Position numbers and translations under genes: made by a program | The notes under the pieces: generated by a model | The model's database searches: none | What the model was told of the DNA's origin: nothing | What the model saw: the letters and a program-made list of their open reading frames with translations, nothing else | Part shown: positions 6,712 to 13,516 of the stretch, piece after piece | Layout: the number at the start of each line of letters is the position of its first letter | How positions within the stretch are numbered: the stretch's first letter is position 1 | Source of the DNA: JBDTMC01 sp039934475 | Lineage (GTDB): Bacteria; Acidobacteriota; Terriglobia; Bryobacterales; Bryobacteraceae | Length of the DNA: 15,808 bases | Reading direction: 5' to 3' | Assembly (NCBI GenBank): GCA_039934475.1 | Contig: JBDTMC010000148.1 | Coordinates: 1 to 15,808 of the forward strand

Positions 6712-8286
6712 ATGCAGAAACTCCTCGCCGTCGCTCTCCTCACCGTGTCCCTCGCCCCCGCCGCCGAGGTCATCGACGACAATGCCAACTGGAAGATCCG
6801 CCGCGAAGCCACCGAGCATTCGCGCATCATGCGCACCCTGCACATGCTCACGGATCGTTATGGTCCGCGCCTCACCGGCTCTCCCAACCACGTCGATGCC
6901 GCCAAATGGGCCGCTGCGCAAATGACCGAGTGGGGTCTCCAGAACGCCCATCTTGAACCTTGGAAGTTCGGCCATCCCGGCTGGCTCAACCAGCGCGCCG
7001 CCGGCTATCTGATCTCGCCCGTCAAAGACAATCTCACGTTCGAGGTTCTCGCCTGGACCCCGTCCACCAACGGTGCAATCTCCGGCAGCATCGTGCAACT
7101 GATCCCGCCACAGCAACCGAGCAAAGAAGAACTCACCAACTGGCTGGACGCAAATAAAGATCGTGTCAAAGGAAAGATCGTCATGCTCGGGAAGGCCGCA
7201 GTGATCCCGGTGGCTTTCAACCCGGTGAACAAGCGCATGGAGGACTCGGAAATCAAGGCGCGTGTCGACCCAACCAATCCCGCGCCGATGTTCCCTGGCC
7301 GCGGCGGTCCTCCCACAACGCCGGAGGGTAAACTGACGGCCAACGAACGCGAGGAGATGCTGAACGCCTGGCTGGCGGCAAACCAGTCATTGATACGCCT
7401 GAATGACGCCGGCCGCGAACTGGGCCAGATCCGCGCCTTCAATAACCGTACGTTCGATGTTGCTAAAGCCGTCCCCACTGTCGTCCTGCGCAATGAAGAC
7501 TACGGCCGCATCGAACGCCTGCTTGCTGACGCTCTCGACGTGCAGGCACAATTCGACATCGTCAACCAGACGTATCCCGATGGCGACACCAGCTACAACG
7601 TTGTCGCCGAAATACCCGGCAGCGACAAATCCTCGGAAGTCGTCATGCTCGGCGGCCACCTCGATTCCTGGCACTCCGCCACGGGAGCTACCGATAACGC
7701 CATCGGTTGCGCCACCATGATGGAAGCCGCTCGCATCATCCAGTCGCTGGGGCTCAAGCCCCGCCGTACGATTCGTGTCGCCCTATGGTCCGGTGAAGAG
7801 CAAGGGTTGCTCGGCTCTAAAGCCTACGTGAAGGAACACTTCGGAGCGTTTGAAGATCCGAAGCCAGAATTCAGTTCCTTAGTTGCGTATTTCAATATCG
7901 ATTCCGGCACCGGCCGCGCTCGCGGCGCTGGAGTCTTTGGCCCACCCGAATCCGCTACCGTCGTGCGCGAAGCCCTCGCGCCTTTCGAAGACCTCGGCGT
8001 GATGGGAGCCACCGCGTCCAAATCCCGCAATCCTGGCGGCACCGACAGCACATCGTTCAACGCCGCCGGTCTAGCCGGTATCGGCATGATGCAAGATCCC
8101 ATCGAGTACGGCAGCGCCACCTGGCACACCAATCTCGATACCTATGAACGCATCATTCCCGAAGACGCCTTGAAGTCGAGTATTGCCATCGCGGCTGCCG
8201 TATGGCATGTCGCCAACCGCGAAGAACCGCTGCCGAGATTTTCCAAAGAGAAGATGCCGGAGCCGCCTAAGACCCCGGCCAAGTAA
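6712..8286 (+). CDS. Secreted M28-family zinc aminopeptidase, copy 2
   Basis: This 524-residue paralogue of the preceding gene has the same domain order: signal peptide (MQKLLAVALLTVSLAPAA), insert region, then M28 domain. The zinc ligands and base fall at the same numbers: His316 (GGHLDSW), Asp328, Glu362/Glu363 (SGEEQG), Asp397 (FNID) and His472 (TWHTNLD). Differences cluster in residues 120-285 and near the presumed substrate side. Examples are FNADLGTG becoming FNIDSGTG, DAVGTDSFSF becoming NPGGTDSTSF, and EYFAAS becoming EYGSAT close to His472; these suggest altered specificity rather than decay. The ATG at 6712 is chosen from the paralogue and signal peptide; the frame is open back to 6619, inside copy 1. 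The TAA at 8284-8286 faces the C-terminal transketolase gene with a 10-nt gap. Confidence 0.88.
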   Translation: MQKLLAVALLTVSLAPAAEVIDDNANWKIRREATEHSRIMRTLHMLTDRYGPRLTGSPNHVDAAKWAAAQMTEWGLQNAHLEPWKFGHPGWLNQRAAGYLISPVKDNLTFEVLAWTPSTNGAISGSIVQLIPPQQPSKEELTNWLDANKDRVKGKIVMLGKAAVIPVAFNPVNKRMEDSEIKARVDPTNPAPMFPGRGGPPTTPEGKLTANEREEMLNAWLAANQSLIRLNDAGRELGQIRAFNNRTFDVAKAVPTVVLRNEDYGRIERLLADALDVQAQFDIVNQTYPDGDTSYNVVAEIPGSDKSSEVVMLGGHLDSWHSATGATDNAIGCATMMEAARIIQSLGLKPRRTIRVALWSGEEQGLLGSKAYVKEHFGAFEDPKPEFSSLVAYFNIDSGTGRARGAGVFGPPESATVVREALAPFEDLGVMGATASKSRNPGGTDSTSFNAAGLAGIGMMQDPIEYGSATWHTNLDTYERIIPEDALKSSIAIAAAVWHVANREEPLPRFSKEKMPEPPKTPAK

Positions 8287-8302
8287 TCGCGGCGACTTAC
8301 TT
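8281..8302. terminator. Candidate bidirectional hairpin between convergent genes
   Basis: AAGTAA (8281-8286) and TTACTT (8297-8302) are inverted repeats. An inner TCG/CGA pairing extends them to about 9 bp with a CGG loop and one bulged C. Both arms contain the stop codons of the convergent M28 copy 2 and transketolase genes, since each gene ends in AAG TAA. The stem is AT-rich at its base and no strong T-run follows, so termination is only a possibility; the symmetry may arise because both genes end in Lys-stop. Confidence 0.3.
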
Positions 8303-9262
8303 CTTGCGAGCGATGACTCGCTTGGCCGCCGCGACAACGTTTACGGCCCGCAGCCCGTATTTATCCAGCAATTCGTCCGGAGTGCCTGACTCGGCGTAGG
8401 TATTCTCTACGCCGACAAACTCCATCACGCACGGATTCGTCTCCGCAACCACCTGCGCCACCCGGATGCCCAGGCCGGCGTCCACCAGGTGCTCTTCGCA
8501 AACCACAATCGCACCCGTGTCCGCAGCCGCTTTCGCGATAGCGTCACGGTCCAACGGCTTGATTGTATGGAAGTCCAGGACGCGCGCGGAAATTCCCTCG
8601 ACCGCCAGCGAATCCGCCGCGCGTATGGCCTCGGCTACCAACAGGCCCGTCGCGATCAAAGTGACATCCGAGCCGTCAAGCAACTGCTCTGCCTTTCCGA
8701 TCTCAAATTTGTGATCGGCTGAATAAATGATCGGGCACTTCACGCGTCCCGCACGGATAAATACCGGTCCGTCATGTGCCGCAGCCAGTCGCACTATCGC
8801 CGCCATTGAGGGATCGTCCGCCGGCGAAAACACTGTGAAACCGACCAGGGAACAGCCCAATGACAAATCCTCCACCGACATCTGGGAAGGCCCGTCCTCG
8901 CCAATGGAAATACCGCTGTGCGTACCTACAATCTTTAGGGGAGTCCGGCCATAGGCGGCTGTAATCCGCAGTTGCTCGAAGCCTTTGTTCAGCAGAAACG
9001 CGGAGAAACTGGAGGCGAACGCGATCTTCCCGCTGGCCGCCAACCCGCTGCCGATCGCCACCATGTTCGCTTCGGCAATGCCGCATTCAAAGAAGCGATC
9101 CGGAAACGCTTTGGCGAATGTATGTGTGTAAGTGGACTTAGACAGATCCGCGTCCAACACCACGACGTTCGGATTCTCGTGTCCCAGTTCTGCCAGCGTC
9201 CGTCCAAAGGACTCCCGCGTGGCCGGCCCCATCTTCAGTTCGTACTTGGTTTCGGTAGCCAT
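8297..9262 (-). CDS. Transketolase, C-terminal subunit (Pyr and C-terminal domains)
   Basis: The 321-residue protein corresponds to the C-terminal half of transketolase, which moves two-carbon units between sugar phosphates in the non-oxidative pentose phosphate pathway. It opens with the pyrimidine-binding domain (about 10-170), which holds the catalytic glutamate Glu64 in CGIAEANM that activates thiamine diphosphate. The C-terminal transketolase domain (about 185-315) follows. It must pair with the N-terminal subunit encoded immediately upstream: the TAA of that gene abuts this ATG (TAAATG), so the two are co-transcribed and probably translationally coupled, suiting a 1:1 complex. Related split enzymes include 1-deoxyxylulose-5-phosphate synthase-like and other two-subunit thiamine enzymes, so the exact sugar specificity is inferred. 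Confidence 0.87.
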   Translation of the reverse strand: MATETKYELKMGPATRESFGRTLAELGHENPNVVVLDADLSKSTYTHTFAKAFPDRFFECGIAEANMVAIGSGLAASGKIAFASSFSAFLLNKGFEQLRITAAYGRTPLKIVGTHSGISIGEDGPSQMSVEDLSLGCSLVGFTVFSPADDPSMAAIVRLAAAHDGPVFIRAGRVKCPIIYSADHKFEIGKAEQLLDGSDVTLIATGLLVAEAIRAADSLAVEGISARVLDFHTIKPLDRDAIAKAAADTGAIVVCEEHLVDAGLGIRVAQVVAETNPCVMEFVGVENTYAESGTPDELLDKYGLRAVNVVAAAKRVIARKK

Positions 9263-10084
9263 TTATGCCAGCTCCTTCAGCGCCGCTTCCATCTCCGCCG
9301 CGTTGGGCGCGGTTCCATGGAACTTCGGATTGTTCTCCATGAACGAAACGCCCTTACCCTTTACCGTGTGCGCAATGAGGATCGTCGGCTTGCTCTTGGT
9401 CGCCGCAGCCTCTGTAAACGCATTCTGTAGCGCCGTGATATCGTGCCCGTTCACTTCCACCACGTGCCACCCGAACGCTTTCCACTTGTCTACAATCGGC
9501 TCCAGTTCCATGATGTCTTTTACAAAGCCATCCAACTGGATGCGGTTATAGTCCAAAATCGCGACGATGTTATCCACGCCATGGAAGGCGCCGAACATCG
9601 CTGCCTCCCAAATCTGGCCTTCCTGAATTTCGCCATCGCCCAGCACCACGTACACTCGCGTCGGGCTCTTGTCCAGGCGCGCCGCCAGCGCCATCCCGGT
9701 GCCCAGCGACAGGCCCAGGCCGAGGGAGCCGGTGGACCCTTCCAGCGAGGGGATAAACCGCATGTCCGGATGCCCCTGGTAAATCGAACCCAGTTGCCGC
9801 AGCGTGTTCAACTGGTCCAATGGGGTGTACCCGCACATTGCCAGTATCGAATACAGAACCGGCGCCGCATGTCCCTTCGACAACAGGAACCGGTCGCGGT
9901 CCGGCCATTTGGGATTGCTCGGATCGTGGCGCATCACGTCGTAGTAGAGCGTTACCAGAATCTCTACCGCCGACAGCGACCCGCCGGGATGTCCCGACTT
10001 GGCCGCGCCGATCATCTCGATGATGTGCCGGCGAACCGATTTCGCAATTGCCTGCAATTCTTCGACATTATGTGTTTTCGTCAT
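9263..10084 (-). CDS. Transketolase, N-terminal subunit (thiamine diphosphate-binding domain)
   Basis: The 273-residue protein matches the N-terminal half of transketolase. Visible features are His32 in KSGHPGGSLS, the SKGHAAP segment (69-75), a glycine-rich GSTGSLGLGLSLGTG run (116-130), and the thiamine-diphosphate/metal motif beginning with GDG at 149-151 and ending at Asn180 (DYN). Together with the downstream C-terminal subunit it makes a complete enzyme. I prefer the ATG at 10084, where MTKTHNVEELQAIAK aligns with related proteins and AGG lies just upstream; an alternative ATG at 10099 adds five residues (MKNRS) and has no Shine-Dalgarno sequence. The gene is divergent from the methyltransferase-like gene, with 56 nt between them. 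Confidence 0.87.
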   Translation of the reverse strand: MTKTHNVEELQAIAKSVRRHIIEMIGAAKSGHPGGSLSAVEILVTLYYDVMRHDPSNPKWPDRDRFLLSKGHAAPVLYSILAMCGYTPLDQLNTLRQLGSIYQGHPDMRFIPSLEGSTGSLGLGLSLGTGMALAARLDKSPTRVYVVLGDGEIQEGQIWEAAMFGAFHGVDNIVAILDYNRIQLDGFVKDIMELEPIVDKWKAFGWHVVEVNGHDITALQNAFTEAAATKSKPTILIAHTVKGKGVSFMENNPKFHGTAPNAAEMEAALKELA

Positions 10085-10140
10085 GGACCTGTTTTTCAAT
10101 GTAACATATGAGAATTTCAGGTCTGTGAATGACTTAGGTT
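10085..10140. promoter_or_regulatory. Divergent intergenic region between transketolase and methyltransferase-like genes
   Basis: This AT-rich 56-nt gap must carry the start signals of both divergent genes. GACCTG (10086-10091) and CAGGTC (10118-10123) form a 6-bp inverted repeat around an AT-rich core containing ACATATG. The left arm overlaps the AGG that would serve as ribosome site for the transketolase gene. I cannot define -10 and -35 boxes with confidence. Confidence 0.25.
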
Positions 10141-10764
10141 ATGCGAATCCATCTCTTTGAATTCGAAGACCTGCCCTGGTTCCCGGCGGTCCTGCGCAAT
10201 GCAATGACCGCCTACCTCGCGGCCTCCTGGAAGATGCTGCCCGTCGGCGTAGCGTGGGCCCCGCTACTACAGCGCGCCCTCGCCGCAAGTCCGGTTCCGC
10301 GCGTCATTGACCTTTGCTCCGGCTCCGGTGGCCCATTACCCGAAGTTCTGGCCGCACTTAACCAGCCCCCTCTCGCGGTTGTTCGAACTGATCTCTACCC
10401 ATCCTCGACTGACATCCTTGCCGTTGACGCCCGGCATGTTTTCGAAGCCACCCGCCGCCATCCCGTCGCCCTTCTGCTCACGGTTATCGTCCCGTTATTG
10501 GTGCTCGTCCTGACGCCGCGCGTCCGCCCAGTCCGCCCCCTGGCGTTGCTCTTCACCTACCTCATCCCCATCCTGCCGCTGCTGATTGCCTGGGACGGCT
10601 TCGTCTCCCACCTCCGCACCTACTCGGTGGACGAACTCAAATCCTTCACCGCCGAGCTCTCAGCCCCAGGCTATGCCTGGGAAGCGGGTGAACTCTCACT
10701 GCCCGGCGCTCCATTCCGGTTGCCATACGTCATTGGGCTCCCGGTTTCGCCAGCGATGCCGTAA
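10141..10764 (+). CDS. Methyltransferase-like membrane protein, apparently internally deleted
   Basis: The 207-residue protein opens with MRIHLFEFEDLPWFP, a signature of a family of about 250 residues that combines an N-terminal Rossmann, SAM-methyltransferase-like domain with two C-terminal membrane helices. Motif I (VIDLCSGSGGP, 55-65) and the following acidic strand (TDLYP, 83-87) are present. From memory of the family, the text between VDAR (95-98) and the FEATRR strand (101-106) should hold some 35-45 residues, including an AFHHF-type segment; here the two are joined directly. Two hydrophobic helices (about 108-125 and 132-152), the WDG.VS.LRTYS segment (151-161) and the Y.WE.G ending are intact, so the frame is kept. 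It may be non-catalytic. Only a weak TTAGG precedes the start. The last 94 nt overlap the ClC gene on the other strand. Confidence 0.65.
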   Translation: MRIHLFEFEDLPWFPAVLRNAMTAYLAASWKMLPVGVAWAPLLQRALAASPVPRVIDLCSGSGGPLPEVLAALNQPPLAVVRTDLYPSSTDILAVDARHVFEATRRHPVALLLTVIVPLLVLVLTPRVRPVRPLALLFTYLIPILPLLIAWDGFVSHLRTYSVDELKSFTAELSAPGYAWEAGELSLPGAPFRLPYVIGLPVSPAMP

Positions 10765-12413
10765 GTGCGGCGGATATCGGCCAAAGTCAAAACGCCTACC
10801 AGCAAGTCAGCGTTGGCCCGGCTCACTACAGGCAGCGCCGGAAACGGTCCGAATCGCCGCAACGCCGTATCCAAAGACAGGTCGCGGTACAGCCGTGGGG
10901 CACTCACAGGCACTGCGGTCTCGCCCAAAGTCCCTTCGCCCAACTGCCCGGAATCCACCCATCCCCAGGCGCCCTTTCCCTCCCGCACCAGTACGCCGCC
11001 CCACCCCAGACGGGCGGCCAGTTCCAGAGCCTCAGGCCCAGGCGACTCCGCCCCCAGCACAGGCCACGGCGGCGGCTGCATCGCGTCTTCCACTCGCAAC
11101 GCCCGTTGCTCGCGCTCATGCTCCAGCGAAGGCAAATCCAACCCCTCGTGGCGCGCTATCAGATCGGCGAACGCCTCCGGCTGCAACCGCCGCGACACCA
11201 GGTACGACACAATGTTCGCCACCATCACCGGGACAATGATCACATAGCTCGCACTGACTTCGAACACCATGAACACGCTTGTCATCGGGGCGCGGAAGAT
11301 CCCCGCGAAGAACGTTCCAATCCCCACCAGCACGTACGCGCTCGGAGCGCTCACCGGGGCCGGCCAGTAGTGCTGTGCCAGTGCGCCCATGCCGCCGCCG
11401 ATCATCGCTCCGGTAAACACCGTCGGCGCAAACATCCCGCCCGGCGTGCCCGCGCTGAAGCAAAGCAGAGTCACCACAATCTTCGCCATTGCCAGTGCCA
11501 GCAGGAACTGCCACGTGAAGCGGTTGTGCAGAGCGCTGTCGATCCCCTGATACCCGCTGCCTAAGACCTGAGGCAGCCATAGACCCACGAACCCCACCAC
11601 CAGGCCTGCCGCCATCGGAGCATACAGCGTCACCTTGCCGGGGTGCGCCGCCACCCGCGATTTCAGCCAACCGGCCGTGCGCGTGAATAACGCCGCCAGT
11701 AGACCGGTGACGGCCCCGATCATCGCGTACACGATCAATTCGGAGGGATGCGTCAGCGTGAACCGCGGGACGTGGAACAGCGGCTCGTTCCCCAAAAACC
11801 ACCGGCTCACCACAACCGCCGACACCGCCGATAACACAATCGAACCCAATACCTGCGCGTTCCAACTCCCAATCACTTCTTCCATCACGAACAGCACCGC
11901 TGTAATCGGCGTGTTGAACGCTGCCGCCAGTCCTGCTGCCGCACCGACGGGAGCAATCCGGCGCATGTTATCGCGTGTCAGCCGGAACACCTGTCCTAAC
12001 CACGAAGCCGCCGCCGCTCCCATCTGCAGAGCCGGATCCTCAGGCCCGAGCGAGTTTCCCGTTCCGATGGTGAGCGAGCACGCGAGAAACTTTCCCAGGA
12101 TCGTCTGCGGTGGCAGTATACCGTCGGAGATGTAAATCGCCGCTTTCGTCTGGTTCACACCGCTGCCGCGCGCTGAGCGAAAGACATAAACGATCAGCGC
12201 CGTTCCCGCCAAGCCACCGAATGCCGGCGCCAGAATCGTCCGCACCACGCCATGGCCCACGGGGATTCCCAGCAGATACCACCGGATGAACTCGATCACC
12301 ACGTGAAAGCACACCACCAGCAGTCCGCCGCTGATGCCGATCAGAATGGCCAGCAGCAGGAAGCGGTGCTCTTCCGCCATGGCGAATGGGTTCAACCGTT
12401 GCACCCACTTCAT
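10671..12413 (-). CDS. ClC-family chloride channel or H+/Cl- antiporter with CBS domains
   Basis: The 580-residue inner-membrane protein moves chloride or a similar anion. The ClC core covers about 15-410 and a cytosolic CBS pair about 437-553. Selectivity-filter segments are GSGVN (83-87, usually GSGIP), GPEDP (123-127, usually GREGP, with gating Glu125 kept) and GMFAP (326-330, fitting GxFxP). Glu178-Glu179 stand near the internal proton glutamate of antiporters, which favours exchange over a pure channel. The ATG at 12413 overlaps the TGA of the upstream TPR gene (ATGA), so translation is probably coupled. The last ~28 residues, after CBS2, are polar, low-complexity (rich in Gly and Ser) and antisense to the methyltransferase-like gene, as if an original stop had been lost. 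Regulation by nucleotide binding to the CBS pair is possible from family knowledge. Confidence 0.9.
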   Translation of the reverse strand: MKWVQRLNPFAMAEEHRFLLLAILIGISGGLLVVCFHVVIEFIRWYLLGIPVGHGVVRTILAPAFGGLAGTALIVYVFRSARGSGVNQTKAAIYISDGILPPQTILGKFLACSLTIGTGNSLGPEDPALQMGAAAASWLGQVFRLTRDNMRRIAPVGAAAGLAAAFNTPITAVLFVMEEVIGSWNAQVLGSIVLSAVSAVVVSRWFLGNEPLFHVPRFTLTHPSELIVYAMIGAVTGLLAALFTRTAGWLKSRVAAHPGKVTLYAPMAAGLVVGFVGLWLPQVLGSGYQGIDSALHNRFTWQFLLALAMAKIVVTLLCFSAGTPGGMFAPTVFTGAMIGGGMGALAQHYWPAPVSAPSAYVLVGIGTFFAGIFRAPMTSVFMVFEVSASYVIIVPVMVANIVSYLVSRRLQPEAFADLIARHEGLDLPSLEHEREQRALRVEDAMQPPPWPVLGAESPGPEALELAARLGWGGVLVREGKGAWGWVDSGQLGEGTLGETAVPVSAPRLYRDLSLDTALRRFGPFPALPVVSRANADLLVGVLTLADIRRTYGIAGETGSPMTYGNRNGAPGSESSPASQA

Positions 12414-13516
12414 CGCGCCAGCCTCCCCATCACCATCGAGAGCGCATCGTCTTTTACCGGTGCCTTAGGGCACACTGCCAGACGCTGCTTCCAAAGTGCC
12501 GCCACCACGCCGAGATTCTTATTGACATCGTCGATCACGGGTCGCCGTGCCGGATGATCCAGCAAGCCGCGCGACGCGTTTTCCGCCGCCTGTGCCTCCG
12601 CAGGCAGCCGCGGCAAGTCCTGCGTGCACGCCGTTAGCGCGGCTGAGGCCCTTTGCAGTAGAGCCCGGCTTCGCTTGTACTGCTCTACCGTTCCCAGCAA
12701 ACGCACCGATGGATCCAACTCCGTCACGTCCTCAGCCAGCGACAGGCGCGCCTGAAGCGCCTTGTTTCTTGGGTCGTATCGCACGGCCTGCCGAAACGCT
12801 TTCTCCGCGGCGCCATAGTTTCCCGCCGCCATCTCCGCTTCCCCCAATCCTGTCCACGCTTTGGGATCGTCTTTCTCCTCCGCCGCCGCGTCGCGGAACT
12901 GCGCCGCCGCCTGGTCCGGAACGCGGTACTTCAGATACCGCGTGGCCAGAGTCATGTGGAGTGCGTGATCCGCGGGCGTATCGGACTCCACCGCCACCAA
13001 CTCCGCCACGGCCGCCCTTGTCTGTCCGCGGCTGACCAGATAGTCGGCCAGTTCCAGCCGCGCTTGTAGTCGATGGTCCACCGGGGTATCCGCCCACAGT
13101 CCATACACCGCCCGATGATAATAAAGCACGGCGTCATTCATGTTGTTGCGTCCCGCCGCGATCCGCGCCAGAGACAGGTTCGCTGCTGCATTCGTCGGAT
13201 CGGCGGCGAGCGTCTCCGCCAAATACGCTTCCGCCTGCGTCAGCCGGTCTAGCTTCACTAGCGTCAATGCCAAAGCCAGTTCGTATTGCGTGTTGTCGCG
13301 GGAAAGAGTAAGTGCGGCCAGGTAGTGCTGGATGGCCTCTTCGTGTTGCCCCAGCCGTGCCAGTTCTACGCCCGTCTGGAACTGCTCGCTCGCCCGGTCC
13401 AGGCGCTGCCTGTTCCAGATTTTTGCCAGCGTACCCGTGAACACAAACAACACTACAATCGCGGCGATTACTGCCGCCAGCGTCGCAGGCCCCTCACGTG
13501 TTCCGAATACCGTCAC
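12410..13516 (-). CDS. Membrane-anchored tetratricopeptide-repeat protein
   Basis: The 368-residue protein has one N-terminal membrane helix (about residues 11-28, LAAVIAAIVVLFVFTGTL) followed by a soluble helical region with TPR-type repeats over about 38-255. Examples are the GQHEEAIQHYLAALTL, RLTQAEAYLAETLAADP and GNYGAAEKAFRQAVRYDP units. A C-terminal helical part without clear repeats follows. TPRs mediate protein contacts; no enzyme motif is seen. I chose the GTG at 13516 because it overlaps the hemB TGA as GTGA and gives a sensible N-terminus. The first ATG in frame (13699) would add 61 residues that read antisense-like across hemB. The TGA overlaps the ClC ATG, so it sits between hemB and ClC in a coupled operon and could be an accessory partner of either; that is inference. 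Confidence 0.75.
   Translation of the reverse strand: MTVFGTREGPATLAAVIAAIVVLFVFTGTLAKIWNRQRLDRASEQFQTGVELARLGQHEEAIQHYLAALTLSRDNTQYELALALTLVKLDRLTQAEAYLAETLAADPTNAAANLSLARIAAGRNNMNDAVLYYHRAVYGLWADTPVDHRLQARLELADYLVSRGQTRAAVAELVAVESDTPADHALHMTLATRYLKYRVPDQAAAQFRDAAAEEKDDPKAWTGLGEAEMAAGNYGAAEKAFRQAVRYDPRNKALQARLSLAEDVTELDPSVRLLGTVEQYKRSRALLQRASAALTACTQDLPRLPAEAQAAENASRGLLDHPARRPVIDDVNKNLGVVAALWKQRLAVCPKAPVKDDALSMVMGRLAR

Larger units (their letters stand above)
5087..8286 (+). repeat. Tandem duplication of a peptidase gene (two 1597-nt units)
   Basis: Unit 1 (5087-6683) and unit 2 (6690-8286) are colinear and of equal length, separated by 6 nt. Each runs from the TTGGCTG leader block to the stop codon. 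The proteins show about 101 differences in 524 positions, so the duplication is not recent, yet there is no indel anywhere and all catalytic residues are kept in both copies. The homology stops sharply just upstream of each leader block, which marks the unit boundary. Confidence 0.88.

Noticed and set aside
10307..10513. A frameshift as the cause of the short methyltransferase-like protein
   Set aside because: The missing family segment is not found in the other two frames of this stretch, so a deletion explains it better than a frameshift.
10586..11247. Plus-strand frames of 217 and 160 codons opposite the ClC C-terminus
   Set aside because: Pro/Arg/Ala-rich shadows of the CBS region of ClC; no start signal and no domain.
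12547..13097. Pro-rich plus-strand frame and Gly-rich minus-strand frame
   Set aside because: Both are alternative frames of the TPR gene, whose repeat pattern is convincing.
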